NCBI GenBank assembly: GCA_016721085.1
Contig: JADKJI010000026.1
Span: forward strand, 36,904-100,903
Direction of reading: 5' to 3'
Source of the DNA: Chitinophagaceae bacterium
GTDB taxonomy: Bacteria > Bacteroidota > Bacteroidia > Chitinophagales > Chitinophagaceae
DNA length: 64,000 bases
The notes beneath the pieces were generated by a model. That model saw only the letters and a program-made list of their open reading frames with translations, was not told the origin of the DNA and searched no databases. A program made the translations under genes and the position numbers. The stretch's first letter is position 1. Every line of letters begins with the position of its first letter. Positions 54,211 to 62,385 of the stretch are shown in pieces.

Positions 54211-54570
54211 TCAAGAAGCAAGCGCTTCCAATTCCGCATCTGTAAACAGTCGGGAGCGGATATAAAAACGGACACCCAGGGGGATTTCAAGAGAGAAGCT
54301 GGAGCCACGTCCCGGTGTGACTTCCAGTATAAGTTGTGTATGTTTCCAATACTCAAACTGATCACGGCTCATATAAAATTCACAGCCACAGATTTCACCA
54401 AGACAGATATCACTTTCACCCGTCTTGAATTCGCCCTTTACAAAACACATGGGCGACGATCCATCGCAACAGCCGCCACTTTGATGAAACATCAATTCAC
54501 CATGGCTGGCTTTTAATTTATCTATCAAAGTAGCCGCGTCTTCCGATACAAGAATTCTTTCTACAGCCAT
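54211..54570 (-). CDS. DUF779-domain protein
   Basis: It has 119 residues. DUF779 marks are ELMFHQSGGCCDGSSPMCF, DICLGEICGCEFYMSRDQFE and TQLILEVTPGRGSSFSLEIP. The five conserved Cys suggest metal or redox function. DUF779 genes are typically next to acetaldehyde/aldehyde dehydrogenase genes, as here, so it is presumed to support that enzyme. A terminator hairpin lies between it and the aldehyde dehydrogenase gene, so expression may be by read-through or from its own promoter. Confidence 0.92.
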   Translation of the reverse strand: MAVERILVSEDAATLIDKLKASHGELMFHQSGGCCDGSSPMCFVKGEFKTGESDICLGEICGCEFYMSRDQFEYWKHTQLILEVTPGRGSSFSLEIPLGVRFYIRSRLFTDAELEALAS

Positions 54571-54585
54571 TTTGTATTGTTTTAA

Positions 54586-54620
54586 TAAAAAAGTGGATAG
54601 TGACTAATAGCCACTATCCA
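54586..54620 (-). terminator. Terminator-like hairpin between ALDH and DUF779
   Basis: On the minus strand TGGATAGTG pairs with CACTATCCA around GCTATTAGT and is followed by CTTTTTTATT. It ends about 16 bp before the DUF779 ATG, so it could terminate ALDH mRNA or attenuate DUF779 expression. Confidence 0.8.
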
Positions 54621-54690
54621 ACTTATATTCAACCTTAAGAATAATCATCCCTGAATTATCACCTTATGAAAAGTGAACATCGGTTAGCTT

Positions 54691-54728
54691 ACTGAATAAG
54701 CCTTAAGCCTTAGGCCTTAAGCTTTAAG
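54691..54728. repeat. AAGCCTTAAGGCC palindromic repeat
   Basis: AATAAGCCTTAAGCC and TTAGGCCTTAAGCTTTAAGC form overlapping self-complementary words of the 92-238 family. It lies between the aldehyde dehydrogenase stop and the terminator hairpin. Confidence 0.7.
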
Positions 54729-54737
54729 CAAAGAGCA

Positions 54738-56270
54738 TTAAAAGAACCCTAATTTCTCTTTACTATATGAAATGAGCATATTCTTGGTCTGACGATAGTG
54801 ATTCAACATCATCTTATGCGTCTCCCTTCCAAATCCCGATTTCTTATACCCACCAAATGGCGCATGCGCTGGATAAGCATGATAACAGTTCACCCAAACA
54901 CGTCCCGCCTGAATGGCTCTTGGTACCTGGTAGAGTTCGTGAGCATCCCTTGTCCATACACCAGCACCTAATCCATACAGAGTGTCATTCGCTATTGCAA
55001 TGGCTTCTTCGGTTGTCTTGAAGGTGGTTACACAAACTACTGGCCCGAAGATCTCTTCTTGGAATACCCTCATTTTATTATGTCCTTTGAAGATGGTGGG
55101 TTTTATATAGTATCCATGTTCCAGTCCGCTGTTCTGATGGAAGGCTTCGCCTCCACATAATACTTCAGCACCTTCCTGCTTTCCGATTTCCATATAACTC
55201 AAGATCTTCTTGTATTGGTCTTCTGATGCCTGGGCACCCATCATTACATTGCTGTCGAGAGGATTTCCTAATTGTATGGCGCGAGTGCGGGCCACTACTT
55301 TCTGCATGAATTTCTCGTAGATGTTTTCGTGAACCAATATTCTCGAAGGACAAGTACAAACTTCTCCCTGATTCAAGGCAAACATAACAGCACCCTCAAC
55401 CGCTTTGTCGAAGAAGGCATCATCGGCAGCACCTACTGATTCAAAGAAGATATTCGGACTCTTACCACCTAATTCCATTGTTACAGGGATCAGGTTTTCG
55501 GAAGCGTACTGCATTATCAGTCGTCCTGTAGTGGTTTCACCAGTGAAAGCCACTTTATTGATACGGGTGGAAGTAGCCAATGGCTTTCCAGCTTCGATAC
55601 CGAATCCGGTTACGATATTCAATACGCCTTTTGGCAATAAGTTACCTACCAATTCCATCAGCACCATGATACTGGTTGGAGTTTGTTCTGCTGGCTTTAC
55701 GATGATAGTGCAACCTGCAGCAAGGGCTGGAGCAATCTTCCAGGCAGCCATCAGTAAGGGGAAATTCCAGGGAATGATTTGTCCAACTACACCGATAGGC
55801 TCGTGTAGATTGATGCTTACCGTTGTTTCGTCGTGTTCGCTGATGGAACCTTCTTCGCTGCGGATAACGCCGGCGAAATATCTGAAATGGTCAACTACCA
55901 ATGGAAGGTCGGCCGCGCGGGTTTCGCGGATGGCTTTTCCGTTGTCGATGGTTTCTACGGTAGCGAGATAGTCAAGATTGTCCTCAATAACCTGGGCAAT
56001 CTTTAATAAGATGTTGGAGCGGGACGCAACTGAGGTCTTGCTCCAGGTGGTGAATGCGGCTTGTGCGGCGTCGATGGCTTTCTCGATGTCGGCAGCATTG
56101 CCTCGGGCGGCTTTGGTGAATACTTTTCCGTCGATGGGAGAGTAGTTGTCGAAATATTCTCCACTGCTTGGTGCTACCCATTCTCCTCCAATATAATGGT
56201 CGTAATGGGCTTTGAATGCGGGGCGGGCGGCCAGCGTCTTGGCTGGGGCCGATTGTGTTGTTGTACTCAT
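54738..56270 (-). CDS. NAD(P)-dependent aldehyde dehydrogenase (acetaldehyde dehydrogenase/AldB-like)
   Basis: It has 510 residues. It oxidises an aldehyde, probably acetaldehyde or a similar short aldehyde, to the acid. Key sites: PWNFPLLMAAWKIAPALAAG, the catalytic Glu in MELGGKSPN, and the nucleophilic Cys in NQGEVCTCPSR. The C-terminal KNMLISYSKEKLGFF is typical of the AldB/ExaC group. The neighbours (DUF779 downstream, divergent AraC regulator) match the arrangement of alcohol/acetaldehyde dehydrogenase loci. The gene is intact. Confidence 0.95.
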   Translation of the reverse strand: MSTTTQSAPAKTLAARPAFKAHYDHYIGGEWVAPSSGEYFDNYSPIDGKVFTKAARGNAADIEKAIDAAQAAFTTWSKTSVASRSNILLKIAQVIEDNLDYLATVETIDNGKAIRETRAADLPLVVDHFRYFAGVIRSEEGSISEHDETTVSINLHEPIGVVGQIIPWNFPLLMAAWKIAPALAAGCTIIVKPAEQTPTSIMVLMELVGNLLPKGVLNIVTGFGIEAGKPLATSTRINKVAFTGETTTGRLIMQYASENLIPVTMELGGKSPNIFFESVGAADDAFFDKAVEGAVMFALNQGEVCTCPSRILVHENIYEKFMQKVVARTRAIQLGNPLDSNVMMGAQASEDQYKKILSYMEIGKQEGAEVLCGGEAFHQNSGLEHGYYIKPTIFKGHNKMRVFQEEIFGPVVCVTTFKTTEEAIAIANDTLYGLGAGVWTRDAHELYQVPRAIQAGRVWVNCYHAYPAHAPFGGYKKSGFGRETHKMMLNHYRQTKNMLISYSKEKLGFF

Positions 56271-56423
56271 TGGTATGGCAATTTTTATCGTTAGAAAGAC
56301 CGAATTTTCATCTTTCCCAGATCAAAAGGCATCATTTTAGTACTTAGTTATAGCACAATTGTACCTTGGTTTTTAAAGTTCCGGTCTAAACATTGTATCT
56401 TAATCGGGTAATTAACGATTGCC

Positions 56424-57350
56424 ATGCCTGTAAAACATCGACTTGCTAAGATTGATCTTACCAATCCGAAGTGCCTGCAAACACTTGTAGAAAACCGTCG
56501 CATCTTCAACCTGAAGAACTGCGAACTGAATGTTTTTGAAAGTTATCAGGAGACGTACAGGGTACCTCTCACCTTCAACGATTTCGTAATCACCAGTATG
56601 GTTCGGGGTAAAAAAGTGATGCATTTATTAGGCAAGCCTGCATTCGATTACCTGCCAGGAGAAACAGTCATCGTCCCTGCCAACGAAACCATGGTTATCG
56701 ATTTCCCTGAAGCTGAATCCGAAAACCCAAGTCAGTGTATTGCCCTCGCGGTAGATGCATCTTATATCCATACCACTATCGATTATCTCAACGGTTATTA
56801 TAATAGCGTGGATAAGGATGATCATCCCTGGCGCTTACAGTTCAATAAATATCATTTTGATAACGATACGGAGATCACCGACCTCATCAATAAACTGATC
56901 CGGATATGCAGTGGTGGTGATATAGCAAAAAACATATTCGCCGATCTTAACCTGAAGGAATTGTTGATTCGCTTATTGCAAAGCCAGCACTTGCAGCAGA
57001 TCTCTCAGGAGATTGATACAGATTCTAACCACAGTCGTCTTCATTATGTCCTTAACTATATCAATGCCAATCTCACTGAAAAGATTCAGGTCGATTCCTT
57101 AAGCCGCAAAGCCTACCTGAGCCGTAATATGTTCTTTAAATGGTTCAAGGAGCAATTCGGTATTACTCCATTGGAATATATCAATCAGGAAAGAGTAAAA
57201 CTCGCGAAGCAGTTATTAGCAGATAAGAAGAGTACTGTTAGTTCGGTGGCGCTACAATGTGGGTTTACTGATGTGAATTATTTTGTGAGGGTGTTTCGGA
57301 AGGCGGAGGGGATTTCGCCGGGGGTTTATAGAAGTTGCATAGCGGAATAA
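56424..57350 (+). CDS. AraC-family transcriptional regulator
   Basis: It has 308 residues. The N-terminal AraC-binding-like domain (residues 1-190) has YRVPLTFNDFVITSMVRGKK and PGETVIVPANETMVIDFPE. The C-terminal double helix-turn-helix has IQVDSLSRKAYLSRNMFFKW, FGITPLEYINQERVKLAKQL and CGFTDVNYFVRVFRKAEGIS. It diverges from the aldehyde dehydrogenase gene across 153 bp and probably controls it in response to an aldehyde or alcohol. The operator is not evident. Confidence 0.93.
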   Translation: MPVKHRLAKIDLTNPKCLQTLVENRRIFNLKNCELNVFESYQETYRVPLTFNDFVITSMVRGKKVMHLLGKPAFDYLPGETVIVPANETMVIDFPEAESENPSQCIALAVDASYIHTTIDYLNGYYNSVDKDDHPWRLQFNKYHFDNDTEITDLINKLIRICSGGDIAKNIFADLNLKELLIRLLQSQHLQQISQEIDTDSNHSRLHYVLNYINANLTEKIQVDSLSRKAYLSRNMFFKWFKEQFGITPLEYINQERVKLAKQLLADKKSTVSSVALQCGFTDVNYFVRVFRKAEGISPGVYRSCIAE

Positions 57351-57385
57351 CTAGGTTGTTACCCAAATAAATTTTATATAACATG

Positions 57386-57434
57386 TCGGAGACGCAGAGG
57401 AAAGCCATCTTGCGTCTCCGCGTTTCTTGCGGTT
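57386..57434. repeat. GAGACGC palindromic repeat, truncated copy
   Basis: TCGGAGACGCAGAGG pairs with TGCGTCTCCGCG; the right arm continues to CTTGCGGTTT but the left outer arm (ACCGCAGA) is missing. Confidence 0.8.
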
Positions 57435-57482
57435 TAAAATACAAATTTCAAAAAGCCAACTATTAAATTCCAATAAGGAAAC

Positions 57483-59237
57483 TCAAAACTGGTACACCCT
57501 CGCCTCATAAGCTTTCAACGCTTGATCAGTAGTTACTGGGTAATTATCAATCACCACTTTCGCCTTACTTATATCCAACCCAATATTAAACACCGCCGGC
57601 TGATTCGTGAAATTCAACACAACTAAAAATTTCTTTCCCTGCCACTCACGCGTATACGCATATACAGAAGGGTTGTCCTTATCAAGAAGGGTGTAGGCGC
57701 CGTAAGTAAGAGCAGGATTATCCTTTCTTAATTGAACTATTTTTCGGAAATAGTTAAGTATGCTATTGGAGTCTTTCTCCTGCTGCGCTGCATTTATTTC
57801 GGTGTAATTGGAATTGACACTGAGCCATGGATTGCCAGTGGAGAATCCCGCATTCTTGCTGCTGTCCCACTGAAAAGGGGTGCGACCATTATCCCTGCAG
57901 GAGAATTGAAGGTTCTTCAGGAATTTCTCCATATCCCCATTATGGTTTTTCTGGTATTGGTATTCGTTGAGTGTGGGAATGTCTTTGTATTGTTCAATTT
58001 TTGTGAAACCGGCATTGGTCATTCCTAATTCATCGCCATTATAATAATATGGAGTACCACGCATGGTCATCAGGAAGGTGGCCAGCATTTTTGAGGATGG
58101 TTCTCTGTATTGTTTGCTATCGTTACCAAAGCGACTTACTAATCTTGCCTGATCGTGATTGGCCAGGAAGATGGATAACCAACCATTTTTGGCGAAGGCG
58201 CTATCCCAGCGACTAAAGACTTCTTTAAGGTGTAAAAGGCTATAGCCTTCTGGCTTGGCGATATCCACGGCTTCGAAAGCATAAGCCATGTCCAGTTCTT
58301 TTCTATCGGCATCAACGAGTTCATGCGCATCTTTGAAGGAATTACCAGCGCCTTCTGCCACACTAAATACATCATACTTGCTGAACACTTCCTTATTCAT
58401 TTCTTTCAGGTAGTCATGCAAGTGAGGGCCCATAGCATAATAGAGAATGAAATTCTTTTCATAATCTTTTGGAAAGGCGGGGAAGCTGGTGTCTTTTGCA
58501 GCGAATTGGAAAGCATCCAATCGATAGCCATCGATTCCTTTTTCGGCCCAGAATTTCATCATATCAAAGATTTCCTTTCGCAGTTCGGGGTTCTCCCAAT
58601 TAAGGTCGGGTTGCTTGCGACTGAAATAATGCAGGTAAAAGGAATTTGTCAATGAATCGTATTTCCAGGCATCATGGTTTACATCGAAGAGGCTGTAGCG
58701 AGGGGAGGGCGTGCCTCTTTCGGAATCCCACCAATGGTAGTAGTTCCTGTATTTGCTGGTACGTGATGACCGGCTTTGTTTAAACCATTCGTGTTCATCG
58801 CTGCTATGGTTCACCACAAAATCCATTACCAGTTTTATGCCTCGTTCATGAAGTCCTTTTAGTAAGGCATCAAACTCTTCCATGGTGCCGAAATCTTTCA
58901 TGATGTTACGTTAGCCGCTTACATCATAGCCATTATCGTCATCGTTAGAGCTATAGATGGGGTTTAACCAAACGGCGGTAACACCCAGACTCTTTATATA
59001 ATCCAGTCTTGAAATAATTCCTTTAAGGTCACCGATGCCATCGCCATCACTATCCTGGAAGCTTCTGGGGTATATCTGGTAAACGATGGCTTCTTTCCAC
59101 CAGTTGGTTTCAGAGCTGATGCGTTGGTTTTTATCGTTTTCCTGGGTGGGGGTGGAGTTGCAGGATGCTATTGATAATGAAAATGTAATCATTATCAAAA
59201 TGGAGATACTTAATAAATTCTGACCAGAAGTTTTCAT
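57483..59237 (-). pseudogene. GH13 alpha-glucosidase/alpha-amylase lipoprotein with in-frame stop
   Basis: A lipoprotein signal (ITFSLSIASC) is followed by the GH13 catalytic barrel. It has AIVYQIYPRSFQDSDGDGIG, VMDFVVNHSSDEHEWF, the nucleophile Asp in GYRLDAFQF, the acid Glu in FSVAEGAG, and FLANHDQARL. The motifs fit the oligo-1,6-glucosidase/alpha-glucosidase subgroup. Codon TAA at 58911-58913 interrupts NGYDVSG-stop-RNIMKDFGT, where the family has SDYRNIM. The rest is in the same frame, so this is a nonsense change (two base differences), not a frameshift. Downstream, ATG at 58901 could reinitiate but would lose the first barrel strands. Confidence 0.88.
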
Positions 59238-59300
59238 ACAAAGAATTTTGAACGGTTACAATTTACTTCATTTTGGTTGGTATCCTAAAGTAAATGCTTA

Positions 59301-59361
59301 TAACCGCAGAGACGCGGAGACGCAGAGGAACGCCCCCTGCGTCTCCGCGTCTCTGCGGTTA
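59301..59361. repeat. GAGACGC palindromic repeat
   Basis: TAACCGCAGAGACGCGGAGA pairs with TCTCCGCGTCTCTGCGGTTA over the full length. This is the most complete copy in the window. Confidence 0.92.
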
Positions 59362-59376
59362 AATGTATTTTGTATT

Positions 59377-59410
59377 GGCCTTAAGCTTTAGGCCCTAAGC
59401 CTTTAGCAAA
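59377..59410. repeat. TTAAGCTTTAGGCCCTAAGCC palindromic repeat
   Basis: GGCCTTAAGCTTTAGGCC and CTAAGCCTTTAGC are self-complementary words of the 92-238 family, next to the GAGACGC copy at 59301. Confidence 0.7.
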
Positions 59411-59416
59411 TAAACA

Positions 59417-60082
59417 TCACTCATTACTACTCTTCGCCCCCGGCATCCTCCCCTTAATCCATGTAATCTGTCCACGGTGATTGGATTCATGTTCGCATAC
59501 ATGAAACCATTTCCAATAGGTGTTTAAAGGTCTTTCTTTTGACCAGAGTGGGTCTACTGCCAATAGCCATTTATCATCTTTTTTCTTGAATTCTTCCAAT
59601 GTCTTTTGTCTTACTTCTCCAATGATATCGAGATAGTATTTGGCTTCTTTCCCTTTTATGTTTTTTCTACCTGCATCTCCCAGGTTCATAGCATCATTCC
59701 AGAATGCCTCATCTTTCTTATCGAATTCCTGTTTCCCTTGAAAGGTGTTTAACTGGTAGAATTTATCTACTGCACCTAAATGGAAAACAAGGGCTGCGAT
59801 GGTGTTCGCTTTTGCATCGTGTAAGTAATCGAGCTGTTCTATTGAAAGGGATTTGACAGCATTGATGATGGTATCCCTGTTATAATTCAGCATAGAAACC
59901 AATGTACCTATCTGTGGCGAATACCCCTCCAATGGACCAATTACAAATAAACTCGGATCGGGCATTTTTTCATTGGCGAAAAGGGGATTGCTGAAAGCGG
60001 ATAATCCCATGACGCCGGCGGTGAGGGCAGTTGTTTTTTTGAGGAAGTCTCTTCTTCCTGAGTTGGTTGGTAATTTTTCCAT
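59417..60082 (-). CDS. Tat-exported DinB-like (DinB_2) protein
   Basis: It has 221 residues. A Tat-type signal (SGRRDFLKKTTALTAGVMG) is followed by a four-helix DinB/YfiT-like domain with three metal-binding-type histidines in ALVFHLGAVDKFY, WFHVCEHESNHRGQ. DinB-like proteins bind metal, and some are thiol transferases; the function of exported ones is unknown. The twin Arg at the start supports folding before export, as expected for a metal protein. Confidence 0.88.
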   Translation of the reverse strand: MEKLPTNSGRRDFLKKTTALTAGVMGLSAFSNPLFANEKMPDPSLFVIGPLEGYSPQIGTLVSMLNYNRDTIINAVKSLSIEQLDYLHDAKANTIAALVFHLGAVDKFYQLNTFQGKQEFDKKDEAFWNDAMNLGDAGRKNIKGKEAKYYLDIIGEVRQKTLEEFKKKDDKWLLAVDPLWSKERPLNTYWKWFHVCEHESNHRGQITWIKGRMPGAKSSNE

Positions 60083-60152
60083 AATAAAGGTTTATTTATT
60101 TTCAATATACTAAATGTATGAAAATGGTATGCATGTTTAACGTGAATTTATA

Positions 60153-60211
60153 TAACCGCAGAGACGCGGAGACGCAGGGGAATCCTCTGCGTCTCCGCGT
60201 CTCTGCGGTTA
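60153..60211. repeat. GAGACGC palindromic repeat
   Basis: TAACCGCAGAGACGCGGAGA pairs with TCTCCGCGTCTCTGCGGTTA; the centre is CGCAGGGGAATCCTCTGCG. It is near-identical to the copy at 59301. Confidence 0.92.
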
Positions 60212-60251
60212 AAAAATATTTTTAAACTGCTCCTGGCTTATATAAAAGCAT

Positions 60252-60596
60252 CTAGCTTTTCTCAGGAAACAACTTAAAATAAGTAACAACAAATCTTCCC
60301 TTCTCCACCTTTCCCTGCACCTCCGCCTTTCTTATCGCATTACAAAACCCTTCCTTCCCATGTGCATCCCCGTGATCATCGATATCGGTGCCATCAACGA
60401 AGTAGGCTTTGCCATCGATGCGTACAGCCAGGTCGCAGGACTTGCCTTTTAATTTGAACTGACATTCCCCACAACTTACTTCCACCGTTTGAATGGGCTT
60501 GGTTGGATCGGGTGTATCCGTTTTTTTAGGTTTCGCCTGACTGAATACACTAGTTGATGTTATTAAAGCTATAAGGAGGATTGATAGTGATTTCAT
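60252..60596 (-). CDS. Secreted DUF6370-type protein
   Basis: It has 114 residues from the ATG at 60596, with a signal peptide (LSILLIALITSTSVFSQ). The mature domain has VEVSCGECQFKLKGKSCDLA, VRIDGKAYFVDGTDIDDHGD and GFCNAIRKAEVQG. The four Cys and an acidic/His patch fit a small secreted metal-binding or redox domain. The family has no known function. It lies 28 bp downstream of the cytochrome peroxidase gene on the same strand, so cotranscription is possible. Confidence 0.88.
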   Translation of the reverse strand: MKSLSILLIALITSTSVFSQAKPKKTDTPDPTKPIQTVEVSCGECQFKLKGKSCDLAVRIDGKAYFVDGTDIDDHGDAHGKEGFCNAIRKAEVQGKVEKGRFVVTYFKLFPEKS

Positions 60597-60624
60597 GGTA
60601 ATGTGTTGGTGATTCAAATGTATG

Positions 60625-61700
60625 TTATTTAATATTTCCACCAGAAGGTAGTCCACTGGGTACGTTGGGTGGGATTGTCTTATCGTAATTATCGTTTAAG
60701 GTGTTAAGGAAATCGACGATGAGTTTGATATTCTTGAAATCGACTGCGATGTTCTTTGTTAATGGATCTATGTTATTTGCTGATACATTGGGATTGGCAA
60801 TCTTCCCATTCCCCAGGTCTTCATAAAATTCCAATACCTGTTGAAGGGTGCCGAATTTGCCAGTATGCATATACGGATAGGTGAAAGCGAGATTTCTTAG
60901 GCTGGCAGTTCGGAAACTATATTGCTTATTGACTCCTGAATCTGAAACACTGTTTTTCTCATTATCAGGTACTCCGATATTGTGAATCTTGAAATCGGAA
61001 AACATAGGACCATTATGACATTGGGCACAGCCCGATTTTAAGAAGGCTGCTAATCCTTCCAATTCATAAGAGGAGAGTGCTGATTTATCACCCTCATATA
61101 TTGATCGAATCTTGAATTATTACTGACCAATGTCCTCTCATAACTCGCAATGGCTTTTGCCATATTTTCTGTTGTGATAGGGTCTTTCTCTGAAAAGGCT
61201 TTTTTGAATAAGGCTTGATAGGCTGGAATTTTAGTAAGACGATTTGTTACTGTTGCCAATGCTTTCTCGAGAGGATAAGCATGTCCCCTCATTTCTTCCA
61301 AGGCTTTTATTGGCTCCAATGATTGTTTCTCTAAACTCTCGGCCCTAACATCCCAGAACATGGGGGAAGCCGAAGGATTGACCTGAGCATTCAATACCAA
61401 ACCATTAAAAGCTGTATTCAAAACCGATTGGGAATTCCGTTTTACAAAAGGGATATCATTCGGTGTATTGAAGGTTCTATGACTTCCAAATCCAGTGGCG
61501 TTGACACCAATAGATAGTTCCTGTCCATCCGAAAACCCAAAATCAGGGTGATGACAGGTAGCGCAGGCTACATCTTTATTCCCGGATAGGATGGGATCGA
61601 AAAAGAGTAAGCGGCCCAGTTCAATCTTCTCTGGTGTAAGAGGATTATCTCAGGGCTAGGGGAAGCTGTCGTTTTTGTATTCTGGTTGAAGTTTCGGCTT
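60625..61700 (-). pseudogene. Di-haem cytochrome c peroxidase-like protein, frameshift and stops
   Basis: The first haem motif is CATCHH after LGRLLFFDPILSGNKDVA; the second is CAQCHN in AAFLKSGCAQCHNGPMFSD. FRTASLRNLAFTYPYMHTGK is typical of MauG/CCP enzymes, which reduce peroxide in the periplasm. The frame is broken near 61078 (adding one G to ATGAGGGTG gives YMRGDKSALSSYELEG). Upstream, KLQPEYKNDSFP is followed by TAG and TGA codons near 61650-61660 where DNPLTPEKIELG should join. No signal peptide remains upstream, so this is probably a decayed gene. Confidence 0.82.
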
Positions 61701-61936
61701 AGTTCGGCCGCTATCCGATGGCGAGGGATGGCACGAATGGGCTTAACAATGATAATTAGTTACGAAAGGGATAACTTTCCTTTGATAGGATCTCCATCAC
61801 GAGATGTAACCGTGAGTAAATTGCTGTCTTGTAGTGACCTATGTTTATTGTATTTGAATTACTTAGGATTGTTTACCTTAACCTCAAATTTATTAAATAT
61901 ATGAGGTTTCTTTAGGAGCAAATCAAATACCATCTT
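61701..61936. other. Gap without a recognisable gene
   Basis: I see only degenerate sequence here, probably including the lost N-terminus of the peroxidase, and no repeat family seen elsewhere in the window. Confidence 0.4.
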
Positions 61937-62176
61937 TTATTGAAGCCATAAATTACTTACAACTTCAATAGCTTTTTCTTTATCCCATGGTGATACCACC
62001 ACTTTCACCGAACCCAATCCTCCCGGAGTAACCCACCAGGGATTCATCGTCCCCATCAGCTCATCTTTCAAATAGGCTTTTATATCGCTATCTTCCAGAA
62101 GGCTTTTTATCATGCCGGCTTCCATGATATTTCCTGCAAAAACCACGAGAGGTTCAGACATGCTTTCTGGTTTCAT
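61937..62176 (-). CDS. DUF2007 small protein
   Basis: It has 79 residues. LVVFAGNIMEAGMIKSLLED, then IKAYLKDELMGTMNP, then GGLGSVKVVVSPWDKEKAIE match the DUF2007 putative signal-transducing fold (ACT-like). The role is unknown. ATG codons at 62176 and 62161 are both possible starts. Single gene, divergent from glnS. Confidence 0.88.
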   Translation of the reverse strand: MKPESMSEPLVVFAGNIMEAGMIKSLLEDSDIKAYLKDELMGTMNPWWVTPGGLGSVKVVVSPWDKEKAIEVVSNLWLQ

Positions 62177-62306
62177 AATATATTTTTTTTAAAGTTAAAA
62201 ATTATTCTAACTAGTATGGATTTTTGAGTTTCAATTCTTTTTACTTTCACTTTTAACTTTTTCCTGTCAGAAAGGGGAACGTTGAAGATGCGTGAAAAAA
62301 GGTTTT

Positions 62307-62336
62307 GCGCGCGGGGGGGGGGCGCGCGGCCAGGCC
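62307..62336. other. G10 run flanked by GCGCGC in an AT-rich gap
   Basis: GCGCGC, ten G residues, then GCGCGC followed by GGCCAGG. The local GC content is extreme against its surroundings. It lies about 50 bp upstream of the glnS start. It could be a slippage tract or a sequence artefact. Confidence 0.5.
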
Positions 62337-62357
62337 TTGACTTGCTCCTCCATTTCG

Positions 62358-62365
62358 TATCTTCG
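62358..62365 (+). promoter_or_regulatory. -7-like element of glnS
   Basis: TATCTTCG differs at one position from TAnnTTTG and lies 20 bp before the glnS ATG. Confidence 0.4.
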
Positions 62366-62385
62366 CCCCCTAAATAACTACCTGA

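Noticed and set aside
55405..55971. 188-codon plus-strand frame inside the aldehyde dehydrogenase gene
   Set aside because: It lies fully antisense within an intact, conserved gene and has no recognisable protein features.
58895..58920. Selenocysteine or programmed read-through at the GH13 stop
   Set aside because: The stop is TAA, not TGA, with no SECIS-like hairpin evident; a nonsense change is simpler.
28543..60211. GAGACGC repeats as CRISPR direct repeats
   Set aside because: Copies are far apart, each internally palindromic with no regular spacers, and no cas gene is present.
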